Assembly (NCBI GenBank): GCA_937902865.1
Contig: CALFNJ010000197.1
Location: 1 to 7,785, forward strand
Length of the DNA stretch: 7,785 nt
From: an uncultured Opitutaceae bacterium
GTDB taxonomy: Bacteria; Verrucomicrobiota; Verrucomicrobiia; Opitutales; Opitutaceae
Reading direction: 5' to 3'
Each line of letters begins with the position of its first letter. Within the stretch, counting starts at the first letter, position 1. Both the position numbers and the translations under genes were made by a program. Below the pieces are notes generated by a model that saw only the letters and a program-made list of their open reading frames with translations, did no database searches and was not told the origin of the DNA. Positions 1 to 5,021 of the stretch are shown here, in pieces.

Positions 1-49
1 GATCGGGGACGAGCCCCTCGGCCTTGAGGTAATCGACCTCCGGCAGCAT
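1..49 (-). other. Possible foreign or chimeric end fragment, coding-like on the minus strand
   Basis: These bases do not continue the repeat protein that begins at about 45. The plus-strand frame of that protein is stopped by TAA at 30-32. Read on the minus strand, an ATG at 49-47 opens sixteen uninterrupted codons to the window edge, MLPEVDYLKAEGLVPD, with the GC-ending codons usual for this genome. It could be the start of an unrelated gene, an assembly or recombination junction, or chance. The fragment is too short to assign a family. Confidence 0.2.
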
Positions 50-1289
50 CAGCGGAGGCACCCAGATCTTCAACGGCTTCTCTTCCCTCCAGGCCAACAA
101 TCAGGCCGGCGGGTCAATCACCGGGGGCACCCAGGAGTTTAACGACCAGTCTTATCTCCGCGCGTCCTACACCAACTCGATTACCCGCGGCGAGCAGACC
201 TTCAACGACAGTTCTCACCTTGACGCCAACGCCTACCACGCGGTCGGCGCCGTGGAGATCACGCTGAAAGGCGAGAGCACGATCAACATCGGCGCGACGG
301 ATGCGCTCAGCACCGATACCGAGGTCTATTTCAGCCACGAGGACGGCGGCACCGGCGGCTACCTCCATCTGAACGGATTCAGCACCACGGTGGGAGAAAT
401 CGCCTCAGGTAGCTCCTTGGGCGCCGGCTTCATCGACAATGGCGGCGTGCCGGATGCGACCCTCACCATCGGCAATTCGGAGGACACCACCTACAGCGGT
501 TTCATCGGCGACGGCTCCGGCGGCGGCAAACTGTCGCTGGTCAAAAACGGCACCGGAACCCTGACGCTCGCCGGCGAGAACAGCAATTACAGCGGCACCA
601 CCACGATCAACCAAGGCACCCTGGTGGCGGGCGCCGACGGTGCTCTCGGTTACGGCACCGTCCACGTGAATGGCGTTCTCCGCCTCGACAATCACGACCT
701 CAACAATGACGTGCAGGTCAACAGCGGCGGTGCGCTCACGGGCAACGGCTTCGCCTTCAGCGCCTCGATCAATTCCGGCGGCCTCCTCGCACCTGGCGGG
801 CTGTACTGCCCGATCGGCACGCTGTCCTTCAACGAACTCGCGCTCAACGCGGGCGGCCACTACGAGTGGAATTTCAAGGACGCTTCCAACTATGACCAGG
901 TCAGCGTGATCTACGCGACGACGCTCGCCATCAACGCCACGGCCGCCGGCGGCGAGTTTACGATCAACGTCGTCTCGCTCGACTCCGGCGACAACGTCGG
1001 CATGGCGACCGGGTTTGAGGTGGGCCATACCTACACGTTCAACATTTTCACCGCCCCTCACATCACCGATTTCTCCGCGGACAAATTCAAGTTCGACACA
1101 ACCGGCTTTTCCACGGATGCGGGCTCGAACGCCATTTTCTCCATCAACCAGGTGGACGGAGAAGGCGGACAGTATCTGGTCCTCTCCTTCACGCCCGTCG
1201 CCGTCCCCGAGCCCTCGACTTGGGCGATGCTCGGCACCGGCGTACTCGCCCTCGGAGTCATCGGCTGGCGCAAACGGAAGCAGGTCTGA
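33..1289 (+). CDS. PEP-CTERM autotransporter-associated beta-strand repeat protein, 5' end missing
   Basis: This is the C-terminal part of an exported surface protein. The C-terminus is a textbook PEP-CTERM sorting signal from 1203: the VPEPSTWAML motif, a short hydrophobic helix, and the basic tail WRKRKQV. In the families that use it, this signal directs cleavage and sorting by an exosortase; no exosortase is in view. At 531-626 there is an autotransporter-associated beta-strand repeat (KNGTGTLTLAGENSNYSGTT), expected to fold as a right-handed beta-helix. Three imperfect 21-23-residue repeats begin at 45, 114 and 177. The first in-frame GTG is at 252, but coding clearly extends upstream: the repeats run back to 45, and the frame is open from 33 after a TAA at 30-32. 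No signal peptide is present, so the true start is lost to a frameshift, a nonsense change or an assembly junction near 45. The family is certain; the substrate or structural role is unknown. Confidence 0.85.
   Translation, partial: STSGSISGGTQIFNGFSSLQANNQAGGSITGGTQEFNDQSYLRASYTNSITRGEQTFNDSSHLDANAYHAVGAVEITLKGESTINIGATDALSTDTEVYFSHEDGGTGGYLHLNGFSTTVGEIASGSSLGAGFIDNGGVPDATLTIGNSEDTTYSGFIGDGSGGGKLSLVKNGTGTLTLAGENSNYSGTTTINQGTLVAGADGALGYGTVHVNGVLRLDNHDLNNDVQVNSGGALTGNGFAFSASINSGGLLAPGGLYCPIGTLSFNELALNAGGHYEWNFKDASNYDQVSVIYATTLAINATAAGGEFTINVVSLDSGDNVGMATGFEVGHTYTFNIFTAPHITDFSADKFKFDTTGFSTDAGSNAIFSINQVDGEGGQYLVLSFTPVAVPEPSTWAMLGTGVLALGVIGWRKRKQV
45..239 (+). repeat. Three in-frame repeats of about 22 residues in the PEP-CTERM protein
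   Basis: The units start at 45, 114 and 177 (periods of 69 and 63 bases). Each follows the pattern S-I-[ST]-x-G-x-Q-x-F-N, then a short variable stretch, then S-x-L-x-A. The reading frame is kept through all three, which shows that translation extends well upstream of the GTG at 252. The repeats probably form successive coils of a beta-solenoid. Confidence 0.7.
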
Positions 1290-1320
1290 GCGATCGCTCA
1301 AAGCCCTCGTACGCCACTTG

Positions 1321-1352
1321 GGGCGGGTCTCAGACCCGCCCTTTTCATTTTG
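1321..1352 (+). terminator. Stem-loop with T-rich tail after the PEP-CTERM gene
   Basis: A perfect 10-bp stem (1321-1330 paired with 1332-1341, single-base loop at 1331) begins 31 bases after the stop codon. It is followed by a CTTTTCATTTT tail. The form suits a Rho-independent terminator for the upstream gene. The stem is also one of a cluster of palindromes in this gap, so it may be a repeat that happens to terminate transcription. Confidence 0.5.
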
Positions 1353-1355
1353 CAG

Positions 1356-1590
1356 CGTCGTCCATCACACGCCGAAAGGCGTGGACGACGGCCCGCAGGT
1401 GGAGCGCGTTGCCAATGCGCTGTTTGGCTCCGTTCCCCTTTCATCTCCGGCAGGCGTTCCAACGCGTTGGGGTCAACGCGTTCCACCCTTCGGAGCAGAC
1501 GCGGCGGCGCCGCCGAGCCGCGGCTCACCGGGACGGTTCGCCCTACCTCAAACCGATCCCGCCTGGTAGGGCAGGTCTTCGACCTGCCCC
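1356..1590. repeat. Cluster of palindromic repeats in the convergent intergenic region
   Basis: No gene is seen between 1290 and 1611. The stretch holds successive inverted repeats: a stem of 1356-1364 with 1382-1390, extended by 1370-1373 with 1378-1381 around a GAAA tetraloop; a 12-bp palindrome at 1459-1470; a 14-bp palindrome at 1502-1515; a 10-bp palindrome at 1516-1525; and a 9-bp stem of 1569-1577 with 1581-1589. The sequence CCCTACC at 1540-1546 and its complement GGTAGGG at 1565-1571 recur at the ends of the element at 4730-4941. This looks like REP/BIME-type intergenic repeat DNA, but no copy number can be given from one window. Confidence 0.5.
1569..1589 (-). terminator. Stem-loop downstream of the VWA gene
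   Basis: A perfect 9-bp stem with a 3-base loop starts 22 bases beyond the stop codon of the minus-strand VWA gene. No T-run follows on the minus strand, so it fits an mRNA 3'-end stabiliser or pause hairpin, or a REP unit, better than a classic intrinsic terminator. Confidence 0.3.
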
Positions 1591-1611
1591 ACTCCGCTTC
1601 CGCTCAGCCAC

Positions 1612-4071
1612 TCAGCGCGTGATCGCTTCCGCCCGCCGCACGAGGTCCACGAACTCCGCCCGATAGCCGCCCGGGTCATCCGACAAGCCGGATTGCGCCC
1701 AGCGGATCGAGTCGGCCAGCAGCGATCCCTTCACCGTCTCCTCGCGCAGCGCGAGCCCGAAGGACGCCACGGCCGCGGCGAACCGGAAGTCGTCGCTGGC
1801 GGCGGCGAAGCTCGCGCCCCGGTCCACCAGGGGGAACTCCAGCCGCTTGCTCTCGTCGGCGGTCGGCTCCTTGTAGCGGATCTTCACGGTCAGAAGCTCT
1901 GACGATTGCGGACTGCGGGTTGCGGAAGGCGGATTGACGGACGCGGCTTTGTTCGTGGGCGCGGTGTCGGCGGTCTTCTGGTACTTGAGGGCGTCGACGG
2001 AGATTTCGGGAATTTTCTCGTCGGCCCCGGCGGGGATGAGTTCGTACAGGGCCGTCACGGTGTGACCCGCGCCGATCTCGCCGGCATCGATCTTGTCGTT
2101 GTTGAAATCCTCCTTCTTGAGCAGGCGGTTCTCGTAGCCGATCAGGCGGTAGGCCTTGACCTGCGCGGGGTTGAATTCGACCTGGACCTTCACGTCCTTT
2201 GCGATCGTCACCAGCGTGCCGCCGACCTGATCGCCGAGGAGCTTCTCCGCCTCGCGGCGGGAATCGATGTAGCCGTAGTTGCCGTTGCCCTTGTCGGCCA
2301 GCAGCTCGAGCGTGCTGTCCTTCAGGTTGCCCATGCCGAAGCCGAGGACGGTGAGGAACACCTTGGACTTGGCCTTCTCCTCGATCAGGCGCAGCAGGTC
2401 GCCCTGCGTGGTCACGCCCACGTTGAAATCGCCATCCGTGCAGAGGATCACGCGGTTGACGCCGTCCGGGACGAAATTCGCCTTGGCGATGTCGTAGGCG
2501 AGCTGGATGCCCATCGCGCCGTTGGTGGCTCCACCGGGGCGGAGCTCGTCGAGGGCGGCGAGAATTTCGGAGGAGCGCGCCACCGGGGTCGAAGGCAGCG
2601 CCAGGCCGGTCGCACCCGCGTAGACTACGATGCCCACGCGATCGTCGGGCCGCAGCTGGCCGACGAGCAGGCGGAGCGACTCCTTCACCAGCGGCAGCTT
2701 GTTGGGCTCGTTCATCGAGCCCGAGACATCGAGCAGGAAGACCAGGTTGGCGGCGGGCCGCGCCGTGCGGCTCACCTCGCGCCCCTTCAGGCCGATGCGG
2801 ACGAGCCGGTGCGCCGGCTCCCAGGGCGCCGCGGCGACCTCGAGCGAGGCCGCGAACGGCGTGTTGTCCGCCGGCGGTGCATAACGGTAGGGAAAATAGT
2901 TCACCATCTCCTCGATCCGCACCGCGTCGCGCGGCGGACGCTGGCCGCTGCGCAGGAAGCGGCGCACGTTCGAATAGCCCGCCGTGTCGACATCGATCGA
3001 GAAGGTCGACAACGGTTCGTTCGCCACGGCGATGAATCCGTTGTCCTGCCGCGGGGCGTAAGCCTCCGTGGTGACCGCAGAAGCCGGAGTGAACCGCTCG
3101 CTGTTGGCCTCGTACATGAACACGTCGTTGATGTTCAGCGTACCGGTGTCCTGCAGCTGCTGCTTCGTCACGACTGTGATCGAGCTCGCCAGATCGCCGA
3201 TGTTCGTCCGCAGGCGGCTGCCGGCGAGGGTGTTTTGGGCGTAGTAGCCGATGTCCTTGCTCGCATCCACTTCGAAGGGATTCAGGGTCACGACTTGATC
3301 GCCGGCGTTGCTGGCAACCTGGGTCCGCGCGGCGCGGGCGTTGTCAGCCTGCATCGTCGCGATCTCATCGGGATCGAGGCGGCCGTTGTGATTCCTGTCG
3401 TAGCGGGCGAGCAACGGCGCGGTGGTCGCCGGCACGGGAGACGCCGCCGGAAAGGCCGGGCGATTGTTCGCCCACGTCGCGAGATCGGCGCCGCCCACGG
3501 TGACCGGCGGCTCGACCCGCGGCGTCGGTTCAACCGGGAGGGTCAGCGGCACGACCTCGATCGTGGGCGTGTTGAACACCATTTTCTCCTGGGGCGCCGG
3601 CTCGCGCGGCAGCTCCAGCTTCACTTCCGGAGCGTCGGCCCGAGCCAGGGCCGGCTCCGAAACCTTGGTTTCGTTTTCCGTGTCGGGGGCGGCCGTCTTC
3701 TCGAGGTCGACGTGGACCAGGCTGCCTTCCGGCGTCGCCGAGCTGTGCACCCGCGGCTCCTCGCGCAGCACCATCACCGCGAACGAGGCGGCCGCGAGCC
3801 CGCCGATGATGTAATAGGCCACGGGAAACCGCACCACCCGCGCGCGCGGCCGGGTGGGAACAACCACCGCCGAATGCGCGGGCGCCGGCTCGGCCGCCAG
3901 CGCGAGTTCGAGCTGGTCGGCGGTGGCGCGGATGTTGTCCACCACGCTCCGCAGCGCCGGATTGGCCGCGAGCGCGGCCTCCACGGTAGCACGCTCCGGG
4001 CCGTCGAGCTCGCCCAGGGCATAGGCGGTGAGCAAAGGATCGTCAGGGGAAAGGGAAGGTTCGTTCGTCAT
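1612..4071 (-). CDS. Membrane-anchored anti-sigma-like / EF-hand / TonB-plug-like / YfbK-type VWA chimera
   Basis: An 819-residue protein with several recognisable parts. Residues 1-80 resemble an anti-sigma N-terminus (LLTAYALGELDGPERATVE) but have no zinc-binding HxxxCxxC. Residues 82-102 form one transmembrane helix preceded by RPRARVVR, so the N-terminus should be cytoplasmic. A Pro/Glu-rich linker (about 105-195) leads to a canonical EF-hand loop, DRNHNGRLDPDE, at 225-236. Residues 258-325 resemble the first half of an Opitutaceae TonB-receptor plug (NPFEV, TLAGSRLRT, SSITVVTKQQLQD). From about 350 it is a full YfbK-type module: the N-terminal region STFSIDVDTAGYSNVRRFL, then a VWA domain (about 442-620) with MIDAS residues DVSGS 448-452, T516 and D546, then the C-terminal YfbK domain (ENRLLKKEDFNNDKIDAGE). 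An upstream in-frame ATG at 4152 lies inside the sigma gene; the ATG at 4071, 13 bases after the sigma stop, is chosen because residue 1 then begins the anti-sigma-like region. Likely role: membrane regulator of the adjacent sigma factor with a periplasmic metal-dependent adhesion domain (inference). Confidence 0.88.
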   Translation of the reverse strand: MTNEPSLSPDDPLLTAYALGELDGPERATVEAALAANPALRSVVDNIRATADQLELALAAEPAPAHSAVVVPTRPRARVVRFPVAYYIIGGLAAASFAVMVLREEPRVHSSATPEGSLVHVDLEKTAAPDTENETKVSEPALARADAPEVKLELPREPAPQEKMVFNTPTIEVVPLTLPVEPTPRVEPPVTVGGADLATWANNRPAFPAASPVPATTAPLLARYDRNHNGRLDPDEIATMQADNARAARTQVASNAGDQVVTLNPFEVDASKDIGYYAQNTLAGSRLRTNIGDLASSITVVTKQQLQDTGTLNINDVFMYEANSERFTPASAVTTEAYAPRQDNGFIAVANEPLSTFSIDVDTAGYSNVRRFLRSGQRPPRDAVRIEEMVNYFPYRYAPPADNTPFAASLEVAAAPWEPAHRLVRIGLKGREVSRTARPAANLVFLLDVSGSMNEPNKLPLVKESLRLLVGQLRPDDRVGIVVYAGATGLALPSTPVARSSEILAALDELRPGGATNGAMGIQLAYDIAKANFVPDGVNRVILCTDGDFNVGVTTQGDLLRLIEEKAKSKVFLTVLGFGMGNLKDSTLELLADKGNGNYGYIDSRREAEKLLGDQVGGTLVTIAKDVKVQVEFNPAQVKAYRLIGYENRLLKKEDFNNDKIDAGEIGAGHTVTALYELIPAGADEKIPEISVDALKYQKTADTAPTNKAASVNPPSATRSPQSSELLTVKIRYKEPTADESKRLEFPLVDRGASFAAASDDFRFAAAVASFGLALREETVKGSLLADSIRWAQSGLSDDPGGYRAEFVDLVRRAEAITR

Positions 4072-4084
4072 GGCGGGTGGGCGT

Positions 4085-4624
4085 TCAGGGCTGCTGCGCG
4101 GCGAATTCGCGGCGCAGGCGGGTGACCGCGGTGTGGATGAGGAAGCCGACATTCGTCACCGACAGCGCGGTGATGCGGCTGATTTCCTTGTAGCTGAAAC
4201 CGTTTTGGAACTTGAGCCGGATGACTTCCTGCTGGTTCGGCGGCAGGGGGCCGATCAGGCGGAGGATCTCCGCATTCGTTTCCGCGGCCTCCAGAGTGCG
4301 ACCCGGCCGGGGATCCGCCGTGGCGACGCGTTCGGCCTCGCCTTCTTCAAAGCGTTTCATGCGGCCCTCCTTTCGGAGGATGTCGAGCGCCCGGTGGCGG
4401 CAGACGGTGAAGAGCCATTCGACGACATGGCCGTCGAGCTGTTGGCGAGGTTGGGCCAGCAGGCGGACAAAAGTGTCTTGGACGACATCGCGGGCCCGGT
4501 CGGGATCTCCGAGCAGGCGCGCGGCGTAGCGGGTGAGTGCGGCCTGGTGCTCCTGCACCGTGGCCTGGACCCAGGTATTCTGGTCATGAGCGTTCTCCTC
4601 CGTGATGGCGGATAAGGGTTTCAC
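4085..4624 (-). CDS. ECF-type RNA polymerase sigma factor
   Basis: This is a sigma-70 family factor of the extracytoplasmic-function type: about 179 residues with regions 2 and 4 only. Region 2 covers about residues 24-90, with the core-binding stretch RARDVVQDTFVRLL and the following WLFTVCRHRALDILRKE. Region 4 covers about 118-174 and includes LPPNQQEVIRLKFQNGFSYKEIS and the recognition helix area SVTNVGFLIHTAVTRLR. It would redirect RNA polymerase to a small regulon, probably including its own promoter. It lies just upstream of the anti-sigma-like VWA gene (13-base gap), so the two are almost surely co-transcribed. The frame opens at a GTG at 4624 with no Shine-Dalgarno sequence. A strong GGAGGAG followed by ATG at 4587 lies inside the gene but one base out of frame, so the real start and the integrity of the first ~14 codons are uncertain. 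No confident promoter is visible upstream. Confidence 0.9.
   Translation of the reverse strand: MKPLSAITEENAHDQNTWVQATVQEHQAALTRYAARLLGDPDRARDVVQDTFVRLLAQPRQQLDGHVVEWLFTVCRHRALDILRKEGRMKRFEEGEAERVATADPRPGRTLEAAETNAEILRLIGPLPPNQQEVIRLKFQNGFSYKEISRITALSVTNVGFLIHTAVTRLRREFAAQQP
4585..4601 (-). promoter_or_regulatory. Strong Shine-Dalgarno and ATG, out of frame within the sigma gene start
   Basis: On the minus strand GGAGGAG (4601-4595) is followed after seven bases by ATG (4587-4585), which is ideal spacing. The ATG is in the +1 frame relative to the sigma factor. One extra base straight after it would give M-x-Q-N-T-W-V-Q, a natural start for this family. It is either the true start damaged by a one-base deletion or sequencing error, or a coincidence. 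Confidence 0.45.
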
Positions 4625-4729
4625 GTAACGTCAGGAGGAAAACGGGCCACCACGGGGTTTCTTAGGTGCGCCGCATCTTTTTTATGTGAGCACTGGACCG
4701 TGTCACGCGAAGACAAAGGTCTCATCCCC

Positions 4730-4941
4730 AAGGTAGGGACGCGCGGCCCGCGGGTCCGGTTTGGACTCGGTCAAAACGTTCGATCCGGTTTTCACAGGAG
4801 GAATACCGAGGCGAACCGAGGATCGGATTTCCGAATCTCGGATCCCACTCGGTATTCCTCCTGTTAAAAACGGATCGGGCTTGGTTTGGGTCGAAGGTTG
4901 ACCGAGTCGAACCGGACGGGCGGGCCGCCCGTCCCTACCTT
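4730..4941. repeat. 212-bp inverted-repeat element, MITE-like
   Basis: The ends are perfect 11-bp inverted repeats, AAGGTAGGGAC (4730-4740) and its complement (4931-4941). The inner part of the arms is a perfect 17-bp match, 4794-4810 with 4848-4864. Between these, 4754-4774 pairs with 4898-4917 except for a mismatch and a one-base gap. The 37-base centre (4811-4847) can pair further within itself. There is no open reading frame of interest and no clear target-site duplication. It lies between the divergent sigma and lipoprotein genes. The flanks, 4625-4729 and 4942-5021, show no clear promoter motifs beyond an AT-rich patch near 4676-4685. It could be a non-autonomous mobile element, a REP/BIME-type repeat or a structured regulatory RNA. 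Confidence 0.6.
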
Positions 4942-5021
4942 TCGGATCTTCGTACGAACGCCCCGTTAGAAATGTTTTCCGCCGCCTTGGCACCTCCGCC
5001 TGCGCCTGCTTTCTTTCCCCC

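Noticed and set aside
405..1301. 298-codon minus-strand frame opposite the PEP-CTERM gene
   Set aside because: No recognisable domain and composition typical of antisense shadows; the plus strand has the beta-strand repeat and PEP-CTERM signal.
1356..1590. CRISPR array
   Set aside because: The palindromes differ from each other in sequence and spacing; there is no constant direct repeat with regular spacers.
1906..4125. Very long open frame (739 codons) antisense to the VWA gene
   Set aside because: It is a shadow produced by high GC content. Its translation is Arg/Gly/Val-rich low-complexity sequence, while the minus strand encodes unmistakable domains.
4730..4941. tRNA, riboswitch or other known structured RNA
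   Set aside because: No tRNA cloverleaf or recognisable riboswitch core is seen; the symmetry is that of a simple long inverted repeat.
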